A program made the translations under genes and the position numbers. From contig JAEXLD010000056.1 of the NCBI GenBank assembly GCA_023445445.1, positions 1 to 10,966 on the forward strand: a stretch of DNA of 10,966 nt, given 5' to 3'. Under the pieces are notes generated by a model. It was given only the letters and a program-made list of their open reading frames with translations. It did not search any database and was not told where the DNA came from. Of this stretch, positions 1 through 6,680 are shown piece by piece. Each line of letters starts with the position of its first letter. Positions within the stretch are counted from its first letter, which is position 1. This stretch comes from Bacillota bacterium (GTDB taxonomy: Bacteria > Bacillota > Clostridia > Clostridiales > Clostridiaceae).

Positions 1-11
1 CCATTTGTCAT
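1..11 (-). CDS. Start of an unidentified gene leaving the window (partial)
   Basis: On the minus strand a GGTGAGG ribosome binding site (20-26) lies 8 bases before an ATG at 11-9, which opens a frame beginning Met-Thr-Asn before the window ends. A second ATG follows at 4-2. The SD spacing is normal for this genome and the position, downstream of the permease on the same strand, fits a gene start. Only about three codons are visible, so nothing can be said about product. The 420-base gap from the permease suggests its own promoter. Confidence 0.45.
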
Positions 12-431
12 TTGTTCTTCCTCACCTTTATTCTTATCTGTATTTTTAGCTAAAGTTTATCATTATTAACATAACAAGATTAACAGATTTTTTATTCAGA
101 TAACAGTATTTTTATAAATTTTATTAAATTTTCATAAATAACTCTATTTCTTAAATATTTTCTTATAAATTATATAATTTCTAAATATAATTAATAAATT
201 TTAAAGTAAAATATTAAAAATAGCACTTCTAACACCATGAATTTTTATGCAAAATTTCACACTTTTAGTATATTTAAAATAATATAAACAAAAGTTTCTT
301 TTAATTATATTTTTATATTTATTTACAATAAGGAATTTAAAGGAAACTTATTTGAATTTATTAATATGGTTAGAATTAAAAATGACTGTTTCGTTAATTA
401 ATAAAATCACTGAAACAGCCCTTATAATATA
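12..431. other. Intergenic region without a gene
   Basis: This is very AT-rich DNA between the permease and the next minus-strand gene. I see no credible coding region. It holds a probable permease terminator at 376-418. Four copies of TAACA on the plus strand (starts 67, 72, 81, 101) lie 55-95 bases upstream of the leftward gene. Two of them sit in a longer shared context, GATTAACAG at 78-86 and AGATAACAG at 98-106, 20 bases apart. No convincing -35/-10 pair could be singled out because the whole stretch is A/T. Confidence 0.5.
376..418 (-). terminator. Probable terminator of the permease gene
   Basis: On the minus strand CTGTTTC (418-412) pairs with GAAACAG (392-386) and is followed by TCATTTTT. 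The stem is a perfect 7 bp and the T-rich tail lies in the right place, 14 bases after the permease stop codon. The loop is long (19 bases), which lowers confidence. Confidence 0.5.
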
Positions 432-1835
432 TTATATGTTTGTTTTCTTAGCTATATATGGTAAGATCAATCCTAATGCAATTAATATAAATGGAGTTAT
501 GATATTTAATAATAATTGGAATACATCAGTAGAATACATTCCTCCTATACATGCAAATGCTGTAAAAACAAAACACCAAGCTCCAATAATAATTCCTAAG
601 GTTCTATTCTTAACAAAATAGTACTCTCTCTGGAATTTTCCTCCAACCTTCTTTAAAGCCATATAGGCTACAAATACCCATAAATATCTTAATGGCATAC
701 ACACTGCATTTAGTTTTACTAACCATCTAACTAATTCATCCACACTTCCAATTCCTATTGCTGGAACTATGATTAATATAGAAACTATAACAAAAATCAG
801 CTTAAATCCATTAGTATATGCACCATTTTTATTCCTTACAAATAGTTTTTCTGGAATAAACCTTCTATCACCACTATCAAGTAGCATACGTAATGGTGCA
901 TCAATTGAAATAATTAAAACTGCAAATTGTCCAATCATATTTGTAATTGCATAAGCTATAACAAATAAGTTTCCTACTCGATAATACTCACCTAGCTTTT
1001 GGAAAGCATAATATGCTCCATTTGTCATTAAATCCTTAGGAATATTATTTGAATCAAACATCATTCCTAATGAAATTGTTCCAAGTATAGCTGTAACAGA
1101 AATCATAACAGCTAATGCAATCATTCCCTTTGAAAAACCTCTTGCTGGGTCTTTCATTTGATTTACATATGGAGATATTTTTTCACATCCTCCAACTGCA
1201 AAAACTAATATTGATATACTTGTAAAGAATGACATATCAAACTTAGGTAAAAATGTACTTAATGACCAATCAATTTGATTTAACTGAACATTTGTAATTG
1301 CTGGTGCTGCCATCATTAACAAAATAAATAGCATAGACATTACAAACATAGAAGTTCCAGCTAAAGAAGATAATTTCTTTAAAGGATTTAGCCCCTTTGA
1401 TGCAATGTACATAGCAATTACAAATATAACTAAACAACTTATTTGTAGTAATACTGTGTTCATCTTACTAATTCTACTATCTTGGAATATAGCCCAACTA
1501 GTTGCAATCATAAAGCTATTGGGTTTTTGAGAAAGGTACGGCATATGTACAATCCAATATGTCCATCCTGCATAATATGCTAGCTTAGGCCCTATAGTTT
1601 CTCCAACCCAAGAACTAACTCCACCTCCATGACTTTTAAATGCTGATCCTAATTCTCCTACCATTAATGCATATGGTATAAAATATATTGCAAAAATAAT
1701 TAACCAAGCTACAATTGCTTGTAGTCCATTATATTCAGAAAATCCGTTAATTACATTACCGAATCCCCAAACACCTGAAAAGGCCATTAATGCAAGAGTG
1801 TACCACATGATTTTTTTTCTTTCGTTTTCTAGCAT
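432..1835 (-). CDS. APC-superfamily amino-acid permease, YjeM-like
   Basis: A 467-residue membrane protein with about 12 hydrophobic segments (roughly residues 11-31, 38-61, 84-101, 126-146, 158-178, 203-219, 237-260, 286-311, 344-363, 372-395, 413-432, 438-460), the usual count for the amino acid-polyamine-organocation superfamily. The glycine-rich first helix (GVWGFGNVINGF, 21-32) and the GEL-G-AF segment after helix 2 match the substrate-site and cytoplasmic signatures of these transporters. Overall pattern, including ASKGLN at 145-150 and FAVGG-E at 212-218, resembles the glutamate/GABA antiporter branch and YjeM of enterobacteria. The substrate is therefore probably an amino acid, but cannot be named. 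The ATG is preceded by GTGAGGT at good spacing. No decarboxylase gene is adjacent in the window, so an acid-resistance antiport role is only a possibility. It appears to be transcribed alone. Confidence 0.85.
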   Translation of the reverse strand: MLENERKKIMWYTLALMAFSGVWGFGNVINGFSEYNGLQAIVAWLIIFAIYFIPYALMVGELGSAFKSHGGGVSSWVGETIGPKLAYYAGWTYWIVHMPYLSQKPNSFMIATSWAIFQDSRISKMNTVLLQISCLVIFVIAMYIASKGLNPLKKLSSLAGTSMFVMSMLFILLMMAAPAITNVQLNQIDWSLSTFLPKFDMSFFTSISILVFAVGGCEKISPYVNQMKDPARGFSKGMIALAVMISVTAILGTISLGMMFDSNNIPKDLMTNGAYYAFQKLGEYYRVGNLFVIAYAITNMIGQFAVLIISIDAPLRMLLDSGDRRFIPEKLFVRNKNGAYTNGFKLIFVIVSILIIVPAIGIGSVDELVRWLVKLNAVCMPLRYLWVFVAYMALKKVGGKFQREYYFVKNRTLGIIIGAWCFVFTAFACIGGMYSTDVFQLLLNIITPFILIALGLILPYIAKKTNI

Positions 1836-1860
1836 AATTTTAACCTCACTTTAATAAAAT

Positions 1861-1903
1861 AAAAAACTACAACTATGATAGTATCATAATTGTAGTTTTT
1901 TTT
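1861..1903 (-). terminator. Strong hairpin between the ASCH gene and the permease
   Basis: An about 20-bp near-perfect dyad with arms 1861-1880 and 1882-1902 (core ACTACAA-TATGATA and its complement, one mismatch), flanked by A-tracts and T-tracts on both sides so that it reads as an intrinsic terminator on either strand. On the minus strand it would end the regulator-kinase-lipoprotein-ASCH transcript. It lies only 25 bases before the permease start codon and just after a good promoter, so it may also form the 5' leader of the permease mRNA. Confidence 0.75.
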
Positions 1904-1910
1904 CATTATT

Positions 1911-1940
1911 TTTATACATTTTATTATTAATATTTATCAA
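1911..1940 (-). promoter_or_regulatory. Candidate promoter for the permease gene
   Basis: On the minus strand TTGATA (1940-1935) and TATAAA (1916-1911) are separated by 18 bases, close to the sigma-A consensus. Predicted transcription would begin near 1904, immediately before the hairpin at 1903-1861, giving a leader of about 70 bases. The region is A/T-rich, so chance matches are likely and the call is an inference. Confidence 0.45.
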
Positions 1941-1950
1941 ATCTATTACT

Positions 1951-2406
1951 TTATTCTTGATAAATGACTTCGAAATCCTCAAAAACCACTAACATATCTT
2001 CAGTAAACTCATATCCTAGTTCTTTACCTTCACTTTTAAAAAATTTAATATGTCCATTTCTCCAACTTTCTAAAGAATCATCTTCACCTTCTCGACTGCA
2101 GATATCGTAGGTAATATCTTTAAAGGGAATAATTGTAATATTCTTAGTTTCTATTATACATCTTGGATTTCCATCCCAATCAGTAACAATACTTAAATCT
2201 CCTATTTTAGGTAAATCACTACCTTCTTTTTCATAAGCCTTAAAACTACTTGAAGTTGCTTTTTTCTTGCCTTCAAGTACAAGCTTTAGTAATTTATTTG
2301 CTAAGCTTTCTGTTAATTCAAAATGGAAAGCCTCTAAGTATTTTGTATTCTTATCATATCCACTTTTTTCTAAAAATCTATTCCAAAACAAATCTATTCT
2401 ATTCAT
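1951..2406 (-). CDS. ASCH-domain protein
   Basis: A 151-residue soluble protein. The LEGKKKATSS segment (44-53) matches the G-K-x-AT turn that opens ASCH domains. The later GEDDSLESWRNGHIKFF stretch (107-123) is the conserved acidic/tryptophan/histidine block of the larger bacterial ASCH family, which carries about 150 residues. ASCH domains adopt a PUA-like beta-barrel and are thought to bind RNA or nucleotides. Some members are ribonucleases (a Zymomonas protein) or act on N4-acetylcytidine (the much shorter YqfB). Which, if any, applies here is not visible. The ATG is preceded by GAGGT. It starts 30 bases after the lipoprotein stop codon, so it is probably the last gene of the two-component operon, although a functional link to signalling is not evident. 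Confidence 0.8.
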   Translation of the reverse strand: MNRIDLFWNRFLEKSGYDKNTKYLEAFHFELTESLANKLLKLVLEGKKKATSSSFKAYEKEGSDLPKIGDLSIVTDWDGNPRCIIETKNITIIPFKDITYDICSREGEDDSLESWRNGHIKFFKSEGKELGYEFTEDMLVVFEDFEVIYQE

Positions 2407-2436
2407 CTTTACCTCTTTCCATATTATTAATTAAAT

Positions 2437-3672
2437 TTATTTAACTTCATATATTTCATAATAAATATCTTCTATTTTTTGTCCACCATCTACGATTTTT
2501 GAGTCTACATACTTTACATAAAACTTATCACTCTTATTGCTCCATCCACTTATAGTAAACCATTTGTCATTGCTTACATTTGGTAAAATTGAGTTGGTAA
2601 GTTCTTTAAAGTTAGATGTTTCCAATTTATCATTTATTCTTGCTAAACTTATATTAAAATCTCCATAAGAGTTTGTATTTGTAATTATTATAAAACTTTT
2701 ATCTTTGCTAACTTGAAAATAAGATGAATTATATTTTAACTCCAATTGCTTTTCTAATTTCTTTGATTCTATATTGTAGTTCCAAATCCCATAATCATCT
2801 TCTACAGCTCCTGAAAAAAGTATATTATTAGTACTATATACTACATCTCCTGTAATTTTCACTTTTATAGTACTTTTTCTATCAAAAAAGGTTATTAATT
2901 TATTATTTTCAATATATCCTAGAATACTTGCTGCTTCATTAGCTGTGTCTATTAAAGAAACATAAATCTTATCTTTTTCAGCCATTAATATATTTAAACG
3001 ATAGTTTTCAATATTTCCTAGCTTTCTTTTATTTATTTCATAATATTTATCATTTAACGTGTCAATTATCCCTAGCTTATCGTTATTATTATCCATATAA
3101 TAAATATCTAAGTTTCCATCATAGCTTTGCTCAAATCTATTTATATCTCCATTAGTTTCTTCTATTAATTTTTTATATGCAGTTATTTCCTTTAAATTAT
3201 AATTATTATCTACCATATAAACTTTATTATCTTTTAAAATCTTAAAAGTCTCCCCTGACCCCATATATTCTATAAGTAATTGTCCATCAATATCCTTATT
3301 TTCCCAATAAACTATATTCCTATTATCTTGTATTTCATCTGTAATAGTTCCTATTGATAAACTACTTATATATAACTTTGGAAATTGACTTTGATAAATA
3401 GTTCCTTCTCCCTCTCCAAAATCTTCAGTATATTGAATTTTAATTAATCTTTCACCATCTCTTAATATAACTCCGTTTTTATCAATAAGATTTTCAGTTA
3501 TAGCTATTTTATTAATATTAATTACATTATTACTATTAGCCGTTTCCTTTGCATCTTCATCAATCACTACACTATCAATAACCTTATCTTCACTTGAAAT
3601 ACTATTTGAACAGCCTATCATTATACTTGAAATAATAAGTATTAGGACTGTAAGTACTTTTTTAATTTTCAT
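2437..3672 (-). CDS. Predicted lipoprotein of the two-component operon
   Basis: A 411-residue secreted protein of unknown function. Lys residues at 2, 4 and 5, a hydrophobic stretch at 6-19 and the lipobox-like IMIGC place the lipidated cysteine at residue 21, followed by a Ser/Asp/Glu-rich linker to about residue 50. The rest is soluble, rich in Asn, Asp, Tyr and Ile. Repeated short beta-rich units in the C-terminal half (for example VSKDKSFIIITNTNS and GIWNYNIESKKLEK) suggest a beta-propeller of TolB/WD40 style, an inference from pattern only. The start has an excellent AGGGGAG site 5 bases upstream. It follows the kinase by 73 bases and has its own candidate regulator-binding motif in that gap. 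A role as the target or accessory sensor of the kinase is plausible. No catalytic signature was recognised. Confidence 0.75.
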   Translation of the reverse strand: MKIKKVLTVLILIISSIMIGCSNSISSEDKVIDSVVIDEDAKETANSNNVININKIAITENLIDKNGVILRDGERLIKIQYTEDFGEGEGTIYQSQFPKLYISSLSIGTITDEIQDNRNIVYWENKDIDGQLLIEYMGSGETFKILKDNKVYMVDNNYNLKEITAYKKLIEETNGDINRFEQSYDGNLDIYYMDNNNDKLGIIDTLNDKYYEINKRKLGNIENYRLNILMAEKDKIYVSLIDTANEAASILGYIENNKLITFFDRKSTIKVKITGDVVYSTNNILFSGAVEDDYGIWNYNIESKKLEKQLELKYNSSYFQVSKDKSFIIITNTNSYGDFNISLARINDKLETSNFKELTNSILPNVSNDKWFTISGWSNKSDKFYVKYVDSKIVDGGQKIEDIYYEIYEVK

Positions 3673-3718
3673 ATTATCTCCCCTTTCATACTTTAATTTT
3701 AATCAAGTAATATTTTTA

Positions 3719-3747
3719 AACTTGTTCTAAATTATTTCCAACTTGTT
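3719..3747 (-). promoter_or_regulatory. Candidate response-regulator binding site before the lipoprotein gene
   Basis: On the minus strand AACAAGTT occurs twice (3747-3740 and 3726-3719), start to start 21 bases, about two helical turns. This is the arrangement expected for an OmpR-family dimer. The segment 3746-3727 matches 17 of 20 bases of a segment upstream of the regulator gene (5925-5906); consensus ACAAsTTGGAAAyAATTTrG. It lies 47 bases before the lipoprotein ATG. A possible extended -10 (TG-A-TTAAAA near 3697) follows. The motif touches the kinase stop codon. Confidence 0.5.
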
Positions 3748-5164
3748 AATTTTTAGGGAGCTCTACAATAAATTTTGCTTCATAATCATTTAATATAAGG
3801 TTAATAGCTCCTTTATGTCCTAAAACAATATTTCTGCAAATATATAGTCCTAGTCCATTTGAGTCCTTAGATGAAAAACCCTTTTCTTCTACTTTTACAA
3901 AAGGTTCAAATATTTTATCTTTAAGCTCATAGGGTATTATCTTTCCTTTAGTTAATATTGAAAAATGAAAATAGTCGTTAATCTCTTCTGTTTTAATTAT
4001 TATGTTAGTTTTTTCATATGAATATTTAACTCCATTATCTATTAAATTACTAAATAGTATTATTAAGTATTGTTTATTTCCTCTAATATATACTTCTTCA
4101 ATATTTGTAATTATATTTAATTCTTTTTCTTTTATTTGTAATGACTTTAAGCTTATTAAATCATCAATAATTTTTTTTATGTTAACCTCTTGAAATGAAT
4201 ATTCTTCTAAATCACTGCTCTGCTTTGAAATATTAAGTAATGACATAACTAATTCATGCATTCTATTACTTTCAGATATTATTCTTTTTAAAGCCTTTTT
4301 CTTAAATACTTCATCGTTAAAATCATCTTGTATTAGGATCTGTGCATAACCTGAAATATTAGTTAATGGTGTTTTTAATTCATGAGTTATATTTCTAAAA
4401 ATATTTTTCTCCTGTTCATCCTTAAACTTTAATCTATCTGTCATATCATTAAAGCTATCTATAAGAACTCCTACTTCATCTTTAGAAGTACTTTCTATTT
4501 TTTGTGGATAATCTCCTTTACCAATCCCTAAAAGCTTGTCCTTCAAATTTATCACAGGCTTAATTATGGCAGAAGATAGAATATATATAGATATAAATAT
4601 TATTAAAAATAGAACTGAAACAATTATATTTATAAGGGTTTTTATATTGGTATTTCTTAAATAGTCATTAGTATAATCCTTAACTAAAACTAGTATTCCA
4701 ATTTTATTCTCACCACTATAAACAGGAATACTTAACTTACCCAATATAGTTCTATCCTTGTTTATAATATCTAGCATGGTTTTATTCTCATTTGCATTTT
4801 TAAATGATGGTGGCAAAGCTTTTATAAGATTTAAATCTATAACTTTTTCATTATTTACCCCAGTAGATACAGCTTTACCATCTGTATTATAAAAAATTCC
4901 TTGACTATTAACTCTTTCAACTACAAATCCCATAGCTTTACTATTAAAATCATAAGCGGTAATTTTATTTTTTTCAATACTATTTAAAGCTATATAATCT
5001 TCTAAATTCTTAGATGATATCTTATAAATATTTTGCATATCATTTATTATTAATTCTTTAAAGTTTTTATCAAAAAATTTATTTAAAACTAAGTTAAAAG
5101 TTATAAGGGATAATATAAATATAATTCCTAGAACTAATCCATATTTTTTTCTAATTGTTAACAT
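3746..5164 (-). CDS. Membrane sensor histidine kinase
   Basis: A 472-residue kinase that autophosphorylates and passes phosphate to the adjacent regulator. Order of parts: TM1 at about 9-27, an extracytoplasmic sensing domain of about 145 residues (28-175), TM2 at about 177-199, HAMP at about 200-247, HisKA with NITHELKTPL (phospho-acceptor His261), then a HATPase_c domain. In the last, the N box NLIDNG is clear (Asn373, Asn377), as are the IFEPF segment (418-422) and the G2 motif NGLGL (436-440). The G1 box is degenerate: where most kinases have D-x-G-x-G, this one reads T405-K-G-K-I409, so the adenine-contacting Asp is Thr. Related Firmicute kinases often vary here, so it may remain active. 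The start codon overlaps the end of the regulator gene by 14 bases and has an AAGGTG site. The stimulus is unknown. Confidence 0.93.
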   Translation of the reverse strand: MLTIRKKYGLVLGIIFILSLITFNLVLNKFFDKNFKELIINDMQNIYKISSKNLEDYIALNSIEKNKITAYDFNSKAMGFVVERVNSQGIFYNTDGKAVSTGVNNEKVIDLNLIKALPPSFKNANENKTMLDIINKDRTILGKLSIPVYSGENKIGILVLVKDYTNDYLRNTNIKTLINIIVSVLFLIIFISIYILSSAIIKPVINLKDKLLGIGKGDYPQKIESTSKDEVGVLIDSFNDMTDRLKFKDEQEKNIFRNITHELKTPLTNISGYAQILIQDDFNDEVFKKKALKRIISESNRMHELVMSLLNISKQSSDLEEYSFQEVNIKKIIDDLISLKSLQIKEKELNIITNIEEVYIRGNKQYLIILFSNLIDNGVKYSYEKTNIIIKTEEINDYFHFSILTKGKIIPYELKDKIFEPFVKVEEKGFSSKDSNGLGLYICRNIVLGHKGAINLILNDYEAKFIVELPKN

Positions 5165-5846
5165 TTTTCACCTTTAACATATACCCTACACCAAATATTG
5201 TTTCTATTTGAAATTCCTCACCTAACTTTTGTCTTAACCTTGTAATATGAACATCTATAGTTCTAGAATCCCCTAAATAATCATATCCCCAAACTAAATC
5301 TAATAATTGATTTCTAGAAAAAACCTTATTATGATTCTTTGATAAAAATAAAAGTAAATCAAACTCTTTGGGTTTTAATTGAACTTCTTTCCCTAAAACA
5401 CTTACACTTCTGCGATTTTCATTTATTTCTATATTATCTATGATAATTTCTTTTCTTTCATTTAAATCAGATATTTTCTTAAATTCATCTATTCTTCTAA
5501 GTGAAACTCTAATTCTTGTAACTACTTCTCTTATATCAAATGGCTTAGTTATATAATCATCTGCCCCTAGCTCTAACCCCAATATTTTATCCATAATATC
5601 TACTCTAGCTGTAATCATAATTATAGGTATTTTGTAACTAGAGATTTTTCTACATACACTAAAGCCATCCGTATCATTTAGCATTATATCTAATAGTATT
5701 AAATCAGGCTTAAATATCTTTATTTCCTCATCTGCTTCTAATCCATTAGGATTTACTTTAACCTTATACCCTTCCTTAATTAAAGCAAACCTAAGTATTT
5801 CACTTATATCTCTATCATCTTCTATAATTAAAATTTTTTCTCTCAT
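5151..5846 (-). CDS. OmpR/PhoB-family response regulator
   Basis: A 231-residue DNA-binding regulator. The receiver domain (about 3-115) has the acidic pair Asp10/Asp11, the phospho-acceptor Asp53 in LLDIML, Thr79 in MITAR and Lys101 in ITKPF, so all active-site residues are present. The C-terminal winged helix (about 130-227) contains LKPKEFDLLLFL, the RNQLLDLVWGYDY segment and the recognition-helix region SRTIDVHITRLRQKLG, ending in the usual GVGYML hairpin. Length is standard for the family. The ATG has an AGGAGA site. It is the first gene of the operon, and its stop codon (TAG) lies inside the start region of the kinase, which implies translational coupling. An upstream motif shared with the lipoprotein promoter suggests autoregulation. 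Confidence 0.95.
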   Translation of the reverse strand: MREKILIIEDDRDISEILRFALIKEGYKVKVNPNGLEADEEIKIFKPDLILLDIMLNDTDGFSVCRKISSYKIPIIMITARVDIMDKILGLELGADDYITKPFDIREVVTRIRVSLRRIDEFKKISDLNERKEIIIDNIEINENRRSVSVLGKEVQLKPKEFDLLLFLSKNHNKVFSRNQLLDLVWGYDYLGDSRTIDVHITRLRQKLGEEFQIETIFGVGYMLKVKNVNN

Positions 5847-5877
5847 CTTATTCTCCTAAAGTTTTCTTTATATCCAT

Positions 5878-5906
5878 AATATAACACAAATATTAATAAC
5901 CTTTAC
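5878..5906 (-). promoter_or_regulatory. Candidate promoter of the two-component operon
   Basis: On the minus strand an extended -10 element, TG-T-TATATT, spans 5886-5878. The hexamer 17 bases upstream (GTAAAG, 5906-5901) is a poor -35, as expected for a promoter that needs an activator. It overlaps the downstream half of the 21-base direct repeat at 5898-5926. The distance from the -10 to the regulator ATG is about 31 bases. Confidence 0.5.
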
Positions 5907-5926
5907 CAAATTGTTTCCAAGTTGTA
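5898..5926 (-). promoter_or_regulatory. Candidate response-regulator binding site before the regulator gene
   Basis: The minus-strand segment 5925-5906 agrees at 17 of 20 positions with 3746-3727 upstream of the lipoprotein gene. Half-sites TACAACTT (5926-5919) and TAAAGGTT (5905-5898) are 21 bases apart, the same period as in the other copy, and the second overlaps the weak -35. Start-codon distance (52 bases) is also close to the other copy (47). Autoregulation by the adjacent OmpR-type protein is the simplest reading. Confidence 0.5.
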
Positions 5927-5964
5927 AATAGTTATATATATTATACATTTTAATTTAAAATTTA

Positions 5965-5992
5965 TAAACAAAAAGGAAGCGTTAAGCTTCCT
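5965..5992 (-). terminator. Intrinsic terminator of the dCMP deaminase gene
   Basis: On the minus strand AGGAAGC (5992-5986), a 5-base loop and GCTTCCT (5980-5974) form a perfect 7-bp stem followed directly by TTTTGTTT. It begins 8 bases after the deaminase stop codon. Classic rho-independent form. Confidence 0.88.
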
Positions 5993-5999
5993 AATAATT

Positions 6000-6494
6000 T
6001 TAAATATTATTTATATCAAAAGATATTTCTATTCTCTTATTTTTAGGTTCTAATCTAGTGATCTTAACTCCAGAAGCCTTAAACATTCTCTTTGATGCTT
6101 TTACAATATCTGTATCAGAATATTTATCTGATAAATAAACTACTTCCTTAATTCCTGATTGAATTATTGCCTTTGCACATTCATTACAAGGAAATAAAGC
6201 AACATATATCTTTGATCCTACTAAATTAGTTCCCCTACTATTTAGTATTGCATTTAATTCAGCATGAACTACATAAGGATATTTTGTTTCAAGCATATTT
6301 CCTTCTCTACTCCAAGGAAATTCATCATCTGAACATCCTCTTGGTAATCCATTATAGCCTTGACTTAATATTTTATTATCATTGTCCACTATACATGCCC
6401 CAACTTGAGTACTTGGATCCTTACTTCTCATCCCTGCTAAAATAGCAACACCCATAAAATATTCATCCCAAGATATATAATCACTTCTTTTCAC
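6000..6494 (-). CDS. comEB: Deoxycytidylate (dCMP) deaminase, ComEB family
   Basis: A 164-residue cytosolic enzyme that converts dCMP to dUMP, the substrate for thymidylate synthase. The zinc site is complete: HAELNAI with His77 and catalytic Glu79, and PCNEC with Cys103 and Cys106. The GYNGLPRGCSDDEF block (46-59) is the dCMP-binding loop typical of deoxycytidylate deaminases rather than of cytidine deaminase or TadA. Length is normal for the family. The start codon is GTG (6494-6492), chosen because AGGGGG lies at proper spacing upstream and no ATG fits. The gene is monocistronic: it has its own terminator, and its promoter is divergent from birA. Regulation by a protein binding the palindrome over its promoter is possible. 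The gene symbol follows the usual Firmicute naming and does not imply a competence role. Confidence 0.93.
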   Translation of the reverse strand: MKRSDYISWDEYFMGVAILAGMRSKDPSTQVGACIVDNDNKILSQGYNGLPRGCSDDEFPWSREGNMLETKYPYVVHAELNAILNSRGTNLVGSKIYVALFPCNECAKAIIQSGIKEVVYLSDKYSDTDIVKASKRMFKASGVKITRLEPKNKRIEISFDINNI

Positions 6495-6523
6495 TGAAAT
6501 ACCCCCTATTACAACTAAAATAC

Positions 6524-6553
6524 TATAATAAACTAATTATTTAGTTTATTATA
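6524..6553. repeat. Perfect 13-base palindrome over the comEB promoter
   Basis: TATAATAAACTAA (6524-6536) and its exact complement TTAGTTTATTATA (6541-6553) are separated by TTAT. On the minus strand the outer end of one arm supplies a consensus -10, TATAAT, for comEB, so the dyad covers the -10 and the start of transcription, a typical operator position. It could alternatively form a hairpin at the 5' end of the mRNA. Confidence 0.6.
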
Positions 6554-6576
6554 CCCTATATATTATTCTAATTAAA
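6548..6576 (-). promoter_or_regulatory. Candidate comEB promoter
   Basis: On the minus strand a perfect TATAAT (6553-6548) lies 17 bases from a weak -35, TTTAAT (6576-6571). The -10 lies about 55 bases before the GTG start. The -10 is embedded in the palindrome. Confidence 0.5.
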
Positions 6577-6589
6577 TACCTTTACACCA

Positions 6590-6618
6590 TAGACAATATT
6601 TACCACCAAGGTTAAAAT
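6590..6618 (+). promoter_or_regulatory. Candidate birA promoter
   Basis: TAGACA (6590-6595), a 17-base spacer and TAAAAT (6613-6618) match sigma-A consensus at five of six positions in each hexamer. Transcription would begin near 6625, giving a leader of about 55 bases. The spacer and -10 are covered by the left arm of the 19-base inverted repeat. It lies back to back with the comEB promoter, with 13 bases between the -35 hexamers. Confidence 0.55.
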
Positions 6619-6673
6619 ATTTATAAGATAATTTACTTTATTATATATAAAATAATTTTAACTGTGGTGGTAA
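6600..6673. repeat. 19-base inverted repeat spanning the birA promoter and ribosome binding site
   Basis: The left arm 6600-6618 and right arm 6655-6673 are complementary at 17 of 19 positions (core TTACCACC against GGTGGTAA), with a 36-base A/T spacer. The arms carry GC runs unusual for this intergenic DNA. The right arm contains the birA Shine-Dalgarno GTGGTGG (6664-6670), and the left arm covers the candidate -10. It may be a two-site operator or, if transcription starts further upstream, a stem hiding the ribosome binding site. Confidence 0.6.
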
Positions 6674-6680
6674 CATAATT

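Noticed and set aside
352..621. Plus-strand open frame of about 89 codons opposite the permease 3' end
   Set aside because: It overlaps the real permease gene antisense, begins with TTG, has no family features and its start region contains the terminator stem; an artefact of low-complexity coding.
6495..6680. T-box or riboswitch leader before birA
   Set aside because: No T-box sequence, specifier loop, aptamer-like conserved core or terminator/antiterminator pair was found; only the inverted repeat stands out.
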